Below, piece by piece: positions 12,265-23,902 of a stretch of DNA of 64,000 nt (positions within the stretch are counted from its first letter, which is position 1; every line of letters begins with the position of its first letter). Where the stretch lies: positions 13,579,501 through 13,643,500 of the forward strand of contig NW_018343987.1 of assembly GCF_002099425.1 (NCBI RefSeq), written 5' to 3'. A model generated the notes under the pieces. The model was not told the origin of the DNA. It worked only from the letters and a program-made list of their open reading frames with translations, and did not search any database. The translations under genes and the position numbers were made by a program. Source of the stretch: Phascolarctos cinereus (taxonomy: Eukaryota > Chordata > Mammalia > Diprotodontia > Phascolarctidae).

Positions 12265-14050
12265 ATATAGTCATGTTCCTAATATAATAAAAAATGACAA
12301 TTCTACCTAAATTAGTTTACTTATTTAGTGCCATACCAACCAAACTACCAAAAAATTATTTTATAGAACTAGAAAAAATAGCAACAAAATTCATCTGGAA
12401 GGACGAAAGGTCCAAAATATCAAGGGAATTAATGGGAAAAAAATGCTAGAGAAGGTGGCCTAGCTGTACCAGATCTAAAATTGTATTATAAAGCAGCAAT
12501 CATCAAAATTACTTGGTACTGGCTAAGAAATAGTGGTAGATCAGTGGAATAGGGTAGGTACACAAGACACAGTAGTCAATGACTATGGTAATCTATTTTT
12601 TGATAAATCCAAAAACTCCAGCTTCTGGGATAAGAACTTACTATTTGACAAAAACTGCTGGGAAAACTGGAAAATAGTATGGCACAAACTCGGCATAGAC
12701 CAACATCTTACGCTGTATACCAAGATAAAGTCAAAAGGGGTACATGATTTAGACATAAAGGGTGATACTATAAACAAATCAGGAGAGCAAGAAATAGTTT
12801 ACCTGTCAGATCTATGGGAAAGGGAAGAATTTATGACCAAATGAAATACAGAACATTATGAAATGTAAAACAGATAATTTTAATTACATTAAATTAAAAA
12901 AGTTTTGCAAAAACAAAGCCAATGCAACCAAGAATAGAAGGGAAGCAGAAAGCTGGGAAGCAATTTTTACAGCCAATATCTCTGATAAAGACTTTATCTT
13001 CAGAATACATAGAGAACTGAGTGAAATTCATAAGAATACAAGTCATCCCCCAATTGATAAATAGTCAAAGGATATGAACAGGCCGTTTTCAGATGAAGAA
13101 ATTAAAAGTATCAATAGTCACATGAAAAAATGCTCTAAATCACTATTGATTAGAGAAATGCAAATTAAAACAACTCTGAGGAACCACCTCACACCTATCA
13201 GGTTGGCTAACATGACAATATAGGAAAATGATAAATGTTGGATAAGATGTGGGAAAACTGAAATAATAATGCATTGTTAGTGGAGTTGTGAACTGACCCA
13301 ATCATTCTGGAAAACAATTTGGAACTGTGCCAAAGGGCTATAAAACTGTGCATAACCTTTTATCCAGCAATACCACTTCTAGGTCTGTATCCCAAAGATT
13401 ATAAAAATGGGAAAAGGACCCACATGTACAAAAATATTTATAGCAGCTGTTTTTGTGGTGGCCAAGAATTGGAAATTAAAGGGAAGACTATCAGTTAGGG
13501 AATGGCTGAACAAGTTGTCATATATGAATGTAATGGAATACTGTTGTTCCATAAGAAATAATGAGCAGGCAGACATCAGAAAAACCTGAAAAACTTTCAT
13601 GAACTGATGCTGAGTGAAGTGAGCAGAGCCAAGGAAACATTGTACACAGTAACAGCAACATTGTGCGATGGCTAACTTAGATAGACTTAGCTCTTCTCAG
13701 CAATACAAGGACCTAAAACAATTCCAAAAGACTCATGATGAAAAATGCTATCCACATCCAGAGAAAGAACTATGGAATTTGAATGTAGATCGAAGCATGC
13801 TATTTTTCCTTTTTTTTTTTTTTGGCTTCTTCTTTCTCATGTTTTTTCCCTTTGGTTCTAATTTTTCTTTACAACATGACTAATGTGGAAATATGTTTAA
13901 TATGATTGTACATGTATGGCCTATATCAGATTGCATGCTGTCTTGGAGAGGGGAAGGGGAAGGAGGAGGAGAAAGTTAAAACTCAAAATCTTATAAAAGT
14001 GAATGTTGAAAATAAATAAATAAATAAATCTTTAAAAAACAAAACCAAAA
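12265..14050 (+). mobile_element. 5'-truncated L1 LINE (ORF2 end and 3' UTR)
   Basis: The decayed C-terminal part of ORF2 is readable ([28 protein letters not shown], then SAVREWLN-like and YCCSIRNNEQADI). The 3' UTR ends AATGTTGAAAATAAATAAAT. Frame breaks are frequent, so this is an inactive copy inserted in L2. Confidence 0.9.
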
Positions 14051-14540
14051 AAAATCATATTCCTTCTGCTCACTAAGTGTAGACCTCTCCCAAGGCTCTG
14101 ACCTAGGCCCTCCTCCTCTTCTTCTTCTTATACACTTATAATGATCTCATCTCAGTATACAATTATGATATCTATGCAGATGACTCTTAAATCTACATAT
14201 CCAACCCTAATCTCTCTCCTGAACCCAGTTCTATTACTACCAACTGCCTGTTGGCATTTCCATGTGGAAATCCCATAGACATCTCAAATTCAACCTGAGG
14301 AAAAATAGAACTAATTCAACTTCCCCTGAAGCATTCTGTCCTCTACATTTCCTCATTTATGTTTATGATACTATAAAACTGTGCATACTATCCTTTCAGT
14401 CACATAAGCTCACAGTCTTGGACTCATCTTCAACTCTTCCCTCTCCCTCAATCTCCATATCCAATCAGTTGCCAAGTCTTCTCTATCCTTCTTCCATAAT
14501 AGCTCTGGCATCTACCTCTTTCTCTCTTCTCACACAGAGG

Positions 14541-15925
14541 AAAATTCAGAACCTCATCACAAGTCCATTTTCATCTGGATGTCCCACCCATAGGCATCTA
14601 AAACTTAACATATCAAAAGAGAAACCATTATCTTTTCCCTCCCTCCAAAATCTTTTGCTTTTCCTAACTTTCCTGTCTCTGTCAAGGGCACCACCACCCT
14701 TCCAGAAATCAGGTTCTCAACCAAGGGATCATCCTTTACTCTTTATTCTCCTCATTCTTCATATCCAATCAGTTGCCAAACCCTATCAATTTATCTCCAC
14801 ATGTCTCCTATATGTCTCTTCTCCATTCACATAGCCACTACTTTACCCTCTCTCTTGAACTTACATTAGCTACCTCGTTGGTCTCCCTGAATCCAGCCTC
14901 TGCCTCTAAACCCATTCTCTACTTAGATGCCAAGTTCATATTCCTGAAATGCAGGTCTGACCACATTAAGCCCTTTCTCAAAAAGCTTCGGTGGCTCCCT
15001 ATTGCCTGTAGGATAAAACGGAAATGAAAATTCTAACTATAAAATATATGCTCTGTCTAGCATTTAAGCTTTTCACGTTCTGGCTCCAGCCAGTCTTTCC
15101 CAACTGATTGCACATTATTCTACCTCACATGTTATGTTCCAGCCAAACTAGCTGACTTATTATTTCTTGTATATGACACTTCATCTCCTGCTTCGGTATC
15201 TTTGCATCGGCTATTTCACATTCTCTCATTGCTCTCCCTCCTCATCTCCATTAGGGAGAATCCCTACCAGTCATTTTAATTATTTTATTTTTCATTTAAC
15301 AAGCATTTGTCTCCCCTCTTACCTTATGCCCTTATGGTTTAAATGAAAAAGGAAAGAAAAGGAAAACCTTTGTAGTACATATATGTAGTTGAGCAAAACA
15401 TCCCCACATTATCCATGTCTAGAAATGTATGTTTCATTCTATATCTTGAATTGATAGATTCAAGAGAAGTGATCATCACTGTATCAAGAGGTGGGCAGCG
15501 GGCTTCATCATCAGTTCTTTGGAATCATTACGGACTATTGTGATGACCAGAGTACTTAAGTCTCTCAAAGGTGTTTGTCTTTATATTGAAGCTAATATTT
15601 TATAAGTTGCTCACTTTGCTTTGCCATCAGTCATGGTTTCCTTCAAAGTACATTTCAGGTGCTACCTCCTGCAGAGTATCTCTTTCCTATTGCTTCCAGT
15701 TGCTAGTACTCTCCTCTGCCCCCCCAAAATGATTCTATATTTCCCTGTCTATATACATGTTGTTTCTATGTAATGTGATGTAAACTCTCTGAGGGCAGGG
15801 ACTATTTTGTTTTTGTCTTTGTGGATCTAGCACTCATCACAGCTCTTGGCATATTGTAGACATCTAATAAATATTTGTTAAGTGACACACAGTAAGGCTT
15901 CAATAAATGCTTGTTAAATTAAGTT
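14541..15925 (+). mobile_element. L2 LINE, 3' part with terminus
   Basis: It restarts at the sequence THRHLKLNISKE already present in the previous L2 copy. It runs through RSDHIKPFLKKLRWLPIACR and the 3' UTR to CTGAGGGCAGGGACTATTTT and the tail CTAATAAATATTTGTTAAGT, a classical L2 end. Confidence 0.85.
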
Positions 15926-15937
15926 CAATCACTTTTT

Positions 15938-16142
15938 GCTCCAATTCTCAAACTTTTTGTTCTCAGGATCCCCTTCACACCCTTGAAAATTATTGAGGAT
16001 CCTCCTTCCAAGAGTTTGTATGTGGGTTTTATCTCTTGATATTTACTGTAGTAGAAATTAAAATGTCTTATGACCTTGCAGACCCTCTGAAAGGATCTTG
16101 GGGATTCCCCAGGGTCCTCAGAACACATTTTGAGGACTGCTG
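15938..16142 (+). mobile_element. MER20 hAT-Charlie transposon
   Basis: AATTCTCAAACTTTTTGTTC, AAAATTATTGAGGATCCTCC, TTGATATTTACTGTAGTAGA and the end TTTGAGGACTGCTG match MER20 as I know it, with both degraded terminal repeats. It separates two L2 pieces. Confidence 0.85.
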
Positions 16143-16144
16143 GC

Positions 16145-16560
16145 TTAAACTATTGCAATAATCTCTTGATTTGGTTTCAGTCTCTTCCCTTTCCAATCTT
16201 CTGCACAGCTGTCAAATTTAAATTCCTAAAACACAGAGCTAATCATATCATTCCTCTATTCAAAAATCTCCCCTGATTCACTATTGCTTGTAAGATAAAA
16301 TCCCAGTCTGTCATTTAAAGCCATACACAATCTGGCCCCCATCTATCTTTCCAGGCTTATTTTATATTTCTCCTTTTCACCATCTCCATTCCAATCAAAC
16401 CGGTTGCCTACCTGCTCATGAGATAGAACATTTTATCTCCTTCCTTTCTGCCTTTGTGCAAGTGGGCCTCTCAACACTCCATATACTTTTTCCTCAAATT
16501 GACCTCATAGAATACCTATTTTCCTCAAAGTACAATTCGCATGACACCTCCTACATGGCC
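16145..16560 (+). repeat. L2 LINE fragment
   Basis: TAAACTATTGCAATAATCTC, CACAGAGCTAATCATATCAT, TTGCTTGTAAGATAAAATCC and CACAATCTGGCCCCCATCTA follow the end of the L2 reading frame. Confidence 0.8.
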
Positions 16561-16634
16561 AACTCTAAGTTCCAGCAGATAGTAGTGAGCTTAACTTCAA
16601 TAAAACAAAGTGACTCCTTGAAAGACAGAGGTGT

Positions 16635-16795
16635 GGAAGAATGCCAGATTCAGAGTGAGAGGACCTGGGTTTATGTATGGACCTCCCCACTTGTCACTTG
16701 TGACTCAGTTTCCTTATCTATAAAAAGATAGGGTTCAGTGAAATGACCTCTAATATTCCTTCTAGCTCTAAATCTATCATCCTACGATCCTAATG
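16635..16795 (+). repeat. MIR SINE with L2-like tail
   Basis: GAGAGGACCTGGGTTTATGT, GTGACTCAGTTTCCTTATCT and AGCTCTAAATCTATCATCCT are the MIR core and tail. Confidence 0.75.
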
Positions 16796-17096
16796 GGCAG
16801 AAGAACCATGAAACACACGGACTTTCTAGGAATTTTCTAACTTAAAACACTCCCACGCAATTTTATAGAAAATAACTTCTATGTATTATAAGTTAAATTT
16901 TCAGTAGTAATCCTTGAAATACAGACATAAATTAATACTGCTCACTTTAGAGATTGGAACATGAATCCAAGGAGTTTTAAAATGAAGAACTTACACAGTT
17001 TCTTGTACCCATTCCTTTATATAGCTAATCTAGTATCTGAACTAGAGAGAGGAAAAGGAGAAAGATTCACATTCCTCAAAGGGATTTATTAGAAGA

Positions 17097-17335
17097 TATA
17101 TAGCTAGATGGTGTAGTGGAATAGAGCACCAAGTCTGGAGTTAGGAAGACCTGAGTTACAATACAGCCTCAGATACTTACTAGCTATGTGACCCTGGGCA
17201 TGTCACTCAACCTGTTTGCCTCACTTTCTTCGTCTGTAAAATGAGATGGAGAAGGAAATGGAAAACCCCTATCATATCTTTGCTATGAAAACCCCAAATG
17301 GGGTCATGAAGAGTTGGACATGACTGAACAACCAT
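17097..17335 (+). repeat. MAR1-type SINE
   Basis: GGAGTTAGGAAGACCTGAGT, ATGTGACCCTGGGCATGTCA, GAGATGGAGAAGGAAATGGA and AGTTGGACATGACTGAACAA are diagnostic. Confidence 0.9.
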
Positions 17336-17388
17336 AATTCTTTATAGCATGCTATAAAGAGCTGTGATGTTCTAGATAGGAATGCAGA

Positions 17389-17785
17389 TTGGGCTGGTGG
17401 TATGCCAGTTCACTCAGCACAATTTCCCAGCTTTCCCTTTTTATAGAAAAAAACTCATCTGTGATACATATTAAAGATAGTTCTCCCTTTGGGGAGTTCC
17501 AGATCGTGATTGCTGGAGATCAAGATTTTATCTATGATCTCTTCTTCCAGATCTATATTTTGAGATCTTTGAATGAACTATTTGGTTTGGAGCAGCATGA
17601 TATATGGGGTTGGAATGTTTCTTCTTTTACTTCAGTTCATCTAACAAGGGAAATGGCAAGGGGAGATCAAATGTGCCATGATTCAGAAGTACTTCTCTAT
17701 GAAGTTATAATTAGGGAAATAGGGGAGACCTTGGCTGCTTTCAGGAATGAAAACAAAAAGAAATTAAACTATATAGGTACACAAG
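17389..17785 (+). other. Open frame without recognised origin
   Basis: A frame that runs to 17,862 is open for about 130 codons before it enters a MAR1 copy. It has no domain, signal peptide or homology that I recognise, and no Kozak or splice context that argues for a gene. Most likely it is chance or an unnamed repeat. Confidence 0.2.
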
Positions 17786-17789
17786 ATAA

Positions 17790-18045
17790 TATTGTTCAGT
17801 CATTCAATTATTCCCAACTCTTTAGGACCCCATGGACCATATCATACCAGTACTGTCAATGAAGTTTTCTTTGTAAAGATGCTGAAGTGGTTTGCCATTT
17901 CCTTCTCCAGTGGATTGAGGCAAACAGATGTTAAGTGACTTGTCCAGGGTCACACAGCTGTAAATATCTGAGGCCAGATTTAAATTCAGGTCTTCCTGTC
18001 TTCAGGCCCAGCTCTCTATTCTCTGAGCCATATTGCTGCCTACAC
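17790..18045 (-). repeat. MAR1-type SINE
   Basis: ATTGTTCAGTCATTCAATTA, GTGGTTTGCCATTTCCTTCT and CCAGGGTCACACAGCTGTAA are the reversed MAR1 order. An extra CCATGGACCATATCATACCA block marks a variant also seen at 24,545. Confidence 0.85.
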
Positions 18046-18645
18046 AGGATAATAGCCAATGAATATTAGCAGGGATCTTCTCAGAGAGTTCTAGCTCTGA
18101 AGTGTCTGGCCAGTACTAGGAGGATAGTGTTGGAATTGTCCTCTGAGAGTGAGGCTCAGAGTCTTTATGGAAATGAGTATGGCTTTTTCTTCAGGATTCT
18201 ACAAATGAAAGCTAAGTCAGATTCTTTAGGGGAGGAGGAAAAAACTTCCAATAAGCAAGTATTCTAACAAGAGGAGAAAGGTCTTACTTATTAATATTGA
18301 TATGTAATATGTAGCATATGAATATTCTATATGTTCCATAGCAAGCAATATTAATTCATTAACCTTCTCCAGAGGAATGAAAGCACTTGTATTTACAAAA
18401 TTCTAAGAAGCAAACTTATACATATATATGTATATGGAAGAGTCATAGAAACCAAAACCCAGACACTATGAAATGAATCATAGCAGTCATAGTTTAATGG
18501 TCCCTTTAACATACACATACATTCTTGTAAAGAAGATGGAATTAGGATACAATCAAGTACCTATCCTAGGCGCCCGTCAAACTTATTTGATGTAAGATCT
18601 TCCAGCCTAACAACTTAAAACCTCAACCATTATAATTCAAGTAAA
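18046..18645. other. No feature recognised
   Basis: Unassigned AT-rich intergenic sequence. Confidence 0.4.
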
Positions 18646-18649
18646 TCCA

Positions 18650-18725
18650 CAGTTCAAAACATATTTATTAACCTCTACTATATACAGAGATTTGTGCTTG
18701 GTTAGGTATTAGAAGAGATACAAAA
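18650..18725 (-). repeat. L2 3'-end fragment
   Basis: AAACATATTTATTAACCTCT, ACTATATACAGAG and GCTTGGTTAGGTATTAGAAG resemble the reversed L2 end; weak. Confidence 0.45.
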
Positions 18726-18729
18726 TCTT

Positions 18730-19685
18730 TCACTTGGGTTTATTTGAGATTTGTTAGAACTAGTGTTTTTTTGTGACAAGCTGCATCTTGCTCTAGACAC
18801 CCCCTTCCTTCCTCTTGGCCTCCCTGCGTTTTCTGGAATCTTCAATATCTGGCAACCTCCACCCTTTATGCTATATTTAACTGGGCCTCACTAGCTAATC
18901 TCTGGCATTTCCTAGTCTGTGACATCAGGGATAGGAAACCAGTTAGACATACCTGAGTAGAACCACTCCCTTCTCTATAAAATCTATGGTCCTTTTCCAC
19001 ATTATTGATCTGCCCCAGGGTGAAAAAAGCAAAGAATTCAGGTATCCTACTGATATAAAACTAGGAATGAGGAAAGCCTGGTATAACCTGGATGTACCAA
19101 GTCCAAAGATCAACCTCTTCCTGGGGCCTTCATTGACCTTCTTCCTCTTTCTATTTCTCACACCTACGGTACAACATTACCTGTTTGTATTCTTGACTGC
19201 CCTTTCCCCAGACCCTAAGTATCTCAGGTTAGACCTGATGCTTCCTTAGTGTGAGTTAAAATATGCCTATAGCAAAGACCTACTACTTTCATTATCACTG
19301 ACAGGTCTCTGGTTCTTTTGAGAAAACCTCTAAATCCCAAAATGGGTCCCTCTGGGACATAGCCTAAAGTTAAGAGAAAATTTGCAGAAGGGAAAAAAGA
19401 TTAAGTGTTCAACAATTATTCACTATGTCCTAAGAACCACTCATCAATGGACACACATAGCATATAAATCAAGATGTTAAATATTTTTAAGCTACTATCT
19501 GCACACCGGCAGTAAGATTGTACAGTTTAGAATTAGTTCCTGGAAAACAACGTTATAAAAATTATCTGAGGGTCTTAGTGGACTGCAAACTCAGCAATAC
19601 TCAATAATCTGACATGGAAACCAAAAAGTGTAATGTAGTCTTGGGCTCTAATATAGGAAAAATGTCCAGAATAAGAGGATGATAG
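18730..19685. other. No feature recognised
   Basis: Unassigned intergenic sequence. Antiparallel short open frames near 18,943-19,249 show no known domain. Confidence 0.4.
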
Positions 19686-19689
19686 TCCT

Positions 19690-20165
19690 GTTGCATGATG
19701 CCTTGGTCAGACCACCTTTGAAGTATTTATTTTGATTCTGAGAACCAGATTTTAAGAATCATAATGACAAATTTTAGCAGGGGTTGCTATCGGGAAGTAT
19801 GGCAACTTCCTCAAGATGATGAGATTGGAAACCATGCCAGCAGGGGATCAGTTAAAGAAAATTGGAATGTGTAGCCTGAAGGAGAGAATGTTGAGCTGGA
19901 TAACTTGATAACTCTCTTCAAGTATCTGAACGGCCATCATAGGAATTCCAATTGTTTTCCTTGGCCTCAGAGGACAGAGCTAGAAGCAAAGGGGAGAAGC
20001 TGCAGAGGGACAGATTTTAGTTTAACGTAAAGAAAAAATTAACAATTTGAGCTGACCAAAAGTGAAATGCCACAAAAGGTTTTGAGTTCCCTCTCACTAG
20101 AGGTTCCTAGAGCCTGGTTGATCATTTTTTCAGGAATCTTGTGGAGGGGGCTCCCATTCCATAAT
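19690..20165 (+). repeat. CR1/L3 LINE 3' region
   Basis: GCATGATGCCTTGGTCAGAC, GTAGCCTGAAGGAGAGAATG, TTCAAGTATCTGAACGGCCA and CTCAGAGGACAGAGCTAGAA are landmarks of the end of the CR1-clade reading frame. The frame is decayed. Confidence 0.8.
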
Positions 20166-20189
20166 AGAATGGACTACAGACCCTCTGTC

Positions 20190-20545
20190 CCTTTGGCTTT
20201 TGACACTCAGTACAATAATCATGGAGTTGGCCTGGAAGATCTCTAATGTCCCTTACACTCAGCTCTTTCATTTATTTGTCTATCATATCTACTTGTGTAC
20301 ATGTGATATCCTTCCTTATAAGATTGTAAACTCTTTGAATACAGGAACTTTTAAAAAAAATCTTGTCTCCCTACCACCTAGGATAATGCTTTCCACATAC
20401 AAGTAGTGGGCACTTCATCTAAAGTAAAATGAGGCTTGTAATACTGTCTACTAACTTCATAAAGTTGTGACACACACATGAGATAATGTATGTAAAGTAT
20501 GATATAAACCTTAAAGTTAATATCAGATATTATGAATAGTATTCA
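20190..20545 (+). repeat. L2 end followed by a MIR/THER1 tail
   Basis: AGATTGTAAACTCTTTGAAT and CCTAGGATAATGCTTTCCAC are L2-like. From 20,428, AATGAGGCTTGTAATACTGT and GAGATAATGTATGTAAAGTA are a CORE-SINE tail. Confidence 0.6.
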
Positions 20546-20699
20546 ATTGAATTGTTATACTCTATGGTTTTAGTTAATATTCTCCTTTCAATTATCCTAC
20601 ATAACCTTTATCAAGTTATAATGCTGTCTCTTCTCTTGTTTCTCATGCTTTCTCAACATCTTAGTACTACTTACATTTCTGCCTTAATGAAGTTTTGTT

Positions 20700-20870
20700 T
20701 ATCTAAAAACTTCTATATTTCCTTTCATTAATTCCCTCCCCTCAGAGTCAGATATATCCTGCCTCCTTGTCCATATGTGCAAAACTTACATTCATTCCAT
20801 TGGCACAGTGTCTGGAATATCTGCTGATGCTTAATAAATGCTTAGTGATTGATTGACTATAATGGGAGCT
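20700..20870 (+). repeat. L2 3' end
   Basis: TTGGCACAGTGTCTGGAATA and GCTTAATAAATGCTTAGTGA followed by TTGATTGACT are the L2 terminus. Confidence 0.6.
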
Positions 20871-21690
20871 TCAAGAGGTAGGTGGGATACACAAAAGTTT
20901 AGTACAAAATTTCACCTTACTAGATTGAAACATGATTTTAGATAATCTTAAATTATTTAAACAATTAAAATAATTTAAAATTTTATATTTTGAATATGAT
21001 TACACCATTCAAATCACCCCACTCTACTTAAAGTAAATGATAAGATTCCCTAAAGCTTAAACAAGGTGAGAACAAGACTCAATCAATCAATCTCAACCAT
21101 AGGCTATAAACTAAGTGTAAAAAGCTATTGGAATTTGATTGATGTTGCAAAGAAACAGTGTCATGATTGGCTGAAGAAACTCATTCATGCCCTAGTGGTG
21201 GTCTATAAAATAATAAGGTAGTTTAGAACCAGGATTATTAGATATATTGGAGTGAAAGTGTGGCATTACAGTGCTTCCGGAAGAACCACTTTGGAGAGGC
21301 TTCTACTTTAGCCTCAGTCTAGGATTCTTTGTCTTCCTCCCCTTCCTCCCTTTTGGCTGGAAAAAGAATAAGTTTCAGAGTTGTGAATTTCAAAAAGTCC
21401 ATGGAATTTTGTCTATTTTGTTCATCCTAGCAGTGTCCCCAGATTAGCTGATGGCAGTGGCTACATTGGGAACCAAGGATAGACTGGATGTAGATTCATG
21501 GCCCCACCAAGAGCCCAGAAAAGAAGCGATACTAAAAGAAACTTCCTGAGTATCCTATGAAAGGGAGAAAAGGACTAGGAGAAACTAGGAGATTTTTCCA
21601 TACATGTTCTCTAAATTTAAGCTTATTTTCACCTGAACTTTGTATGTAATGGTGGGACAGTGTTTTCACAGATCTTGGGGGGTTATTTTA
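20871..21690. other. No feature recognised
   Basis: Unassigned intergenic sequence. The first part is a very AT-rich patch (20,935-21,000). Confidence 0.4.
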
Positions 21691-21692
21691 TC

Positions 21693-21897
21693 AACTGTTG
21701 TTGTGTTCTGTCCTTTTCAGTCATGTCTAACACTTCATGACCCCATTTGGGGTTTTCTTGGCAAAAAAAACCAAACAAAACTGGAGTGGTTTGCCATTTC
21801 ATTCTCCAGATCATTTTACAGATGAGGAAACTGAGGCAGGAAGATGAGTCTTCCTGACTTCAGGCCTGGCACTCTAACCATTGCACCACCTAGCTGT
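21693..21897 (-). repeat. MAR1-type SINE
   Basis: TTGTTGTGTTCTGTCCTTTT, TTTGGGGTTTTCTTGGCAAA, an A-rich insertion, GTGGTTTGCCATTTCATTCT and GCACCACCTAGCTG. Confidence 0.9.
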
Positions 21898-21929
21898 TTT
21901 TAGTGTACCACTTTAGGAAATACTCCTTT

Positions 21930-22155
21930 CTAAAAGCGTATAGATTGTTGGGCCTGGAGTCAGGAAGACCTGAGTTCAAATCTGGCCTCAGACATTTATT
22001 AGCTTTGTGACCCTGGACAAGTCACTTAACCCTGTTGGCCTCAATTTCCTCACCTGAAAATGAGCTGGAGAAGGAAATAGCAAACTACTACAGTATCTTT
22101 GCAAGAAAACCTCACATGGTGTCAGGAATGAAATGACTGAAAACAACAACAAGAA
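21930..22155 (+). repeat. MAR1-type SINE
   Basis: GGGCCTGGAGTCAGGAAGAC, GGACAAGTCACTTAACCCTG, GAGCTGGAGAAGGAAATAGC and the tail GACTGAAAACAACAACAAG. It faces the preceding MAR1, forming an inverted pair. Confidence 0.9.
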
Positions 22156-22159
22156 GCTA

Positions 22160-22490
22160 ATTAAGACCCTGACTAAATTGATTCTCGACAAACGATCTTG
22201 GGGTGGGGGGAAGCATACCAGTAGAGGTTCGTGAGTTATAGTCAAGTCAACAACCCTTCATCCCCTCAGTGTACCCAAAGGGCCCCGAGGGGTATAATAG
22301 CCAAGCTCTGGGAGCCTGATTTATCAGTGTGAGAGGGAGTTAGGATAAGTACCTCAGAACATTGCTAGATATATTTATAGTTACTCAGGCTTCAGGGTTA
22401 TTCTCAAGTAGAAATATTTTGTGGGAAAATATTTTCTCACAAGGTACTCTTAGTAGTATGACCAAATTAATTAGATCCAAAGTATTATGT
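22160..22490. other. No feature recognised
   Basis: Unassigned intergenic sequence. Confidence 0.4.
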
Positions 22491-22494
22491 CAGT

Positions 22495-22740
22495 TTTCGT
22501 TTGAAAATTTGCAAAGATGTAAATTTATCTTTATACCAGAAAAAAAATTTCCTAACAATCAGAGTTTACTACAATTGGCATGGACTTCATCAAGAGTTAA
22601 AAGATTTCCTCACTGGAGCTCTTCAGAGGTGGGATAACCACTTTTCAGATATGCTGGCATGGAGATTCCTTCTCAAGTATGAGCTGGACTGGATGGATAC
22701 TGAAGTCCCTTCCAACTATAAAATTCTGATTCTGTAACCT
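22495..22740 (+). repeat. CR1/L3 LINE 3' end
   Basis: TTTCCTAACAATCAGAGTTT, GATTTCCTCACTGGAGCTCT, TATGAGCTGGACTGGATGGA and CCCTTCCAACTATAAAATTC, then TGATTCTGTAA, are the CR1-type terminus. Confidence 0.8.
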
Positions 22741-22789
22741 TAAGATCATACTTGACTTTTCCTTTGGCTGTAGCTTCAAATATCTGATC

Positions 22790-22985
22790 AATTGTAGTAT
22801 GGAATAGCAGATAGAGTGATGGACTTGAGGTCAGGAAGAAAAACATAGGTTCAGATTTTGTTTCTAATATTTGTTATGTCACCACTTAATAGCTCTGAGC
22901 CTCAGTTTTCTCATCTGAAAAAAGAGGGAGTTGGGCTACATGATCTCTAAGGTGACTTTTGGCTCTCAATTTATGATTTTATGAC
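22790..22985 (+). repeat. MIR SINE
   Basis: GAGCCTCAGTTTTCTCATCT and GGGAGTTGGGCTACATGATC with a CTCTCAATTTATGATTTTAT tail. Confidence 0.75.
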
Positions 22986-23511
22986 ATACTTCTACAATAT
23001 CTCTGGTATCTATCTTCTCTTTTCCACTCTTATTACTACCACCTTAGTTCAGGTAATTGTTATCCCACTCAGTCTCTGAACTGGTTTTGCCATCCCCAGT
23101 CTTCACACTATTGACAAACTACTCTTCCAGATATATAGGTCTTATATCACTCCTCATTGCCTACCAAGTGAAATACAAACTCCTTTGCCTAGCACTCAAG
23201 GCCCTCCACAACCTAACCATTCAATCTTATTTCATACTATTATTTTTCTCCACATCATTAGATTCTGGCCAAAATGCACTATTACCCATTTCCTGATCTT
23301 GTCCTGTCTCTCCTGCCTTTATATGTTTGTCATGCTATTTTCCATGCCACTCCTCACATTTCTGTTTTCTTCAATTCTCTTCCTTAAATACCTTAACAAG
23401 AATTACCTCTTATGTCTCCAGATTCAAATGATCCTTCTCACCTTGATCTCAAGCCACTCATACTTCTAAGTACTTAAATCACTTAAATACTTGCACTACT
23501 TATTTGTGTAC

Positions 23512-23742
23512 GTGCCAGTTAGGTGGATAGCCTGGAGTCTGGAAGATCTGAATTCAAATCCAGATTCAGACACTTATTAGCTGTGTATTTGGGCAAGTCA
23601 CTTAACCTCTGCCTCAGTTTCCTCAACTGTACAATGGGAATAATAAGAGCACCTAACACCTAGGGCTGCTGAGGATCAAATACTATAACATTTGTAAAAA
23701 CTTCAACACAGTGCCTGGCAAATAACAGGCACTTAACACAAG
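23512..23742 (+). repeat. THER1/MIR SINE
   Basis: GGTGGATAGCCTGGAGTCTG, TTGGGCAAGTCACTTAACCT, CTCAGTTTCCTCAACTGTAC and CAGTGCCTGGCAAATAACAG give the full CORE-SINE order. It lies within L2. Confidence 0.85.
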
Positions 23743-23902
23743 TTTCTTTCCTTCTTACCCCCTTCTTTTTTTCCTCCTTCTTTTCTTCCTTTCTATTTCC
23801 TTTCTTCCCCCTCTTCTTTCCTTTCTTCCTTCTTACCATCCTTTCCTCTCTCCCTTTTTCTTCCCTCCCTCCCTCCTTTCTGTTCTTCCTTCTTTCCTTC
23901 CT
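23743..23902. repeat. Polypyrimidine tract (CTT/CCTT-rich)
   Basis: About 160 bases are almost all C or T on the + strand, grown from the SINE tail. Confidence 0.85.

Larger units (their letters stand above)
10870..14540 (+). mobile_element. Long L2 LINE copy interrupted by several later insertions
   Basis: Pieces of the L2 reverse-transcriptase reading frame follow each other in order: 10,870-11,160, 11,673-11,960, 12,116-12,250 and 14,056-14,540. Examples are CAATCTGGCTTCTGACCTCA, GGCTTCCATGACACACTGCT and CAAGGCTCTGACCTAGGCCC. The gaps hold an L2 end with a MAR1, a WSINE1, an L1 tail and an L1 3' part. The reading frame is heavily decayed. Confidence 0.75.

Noticed and set aside
14262-14834. 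190-codon forward frame
   Set aside because: It is part of decayed L2 LINE sequence, with the L2 landmark HRHLKLN, not a host gene.
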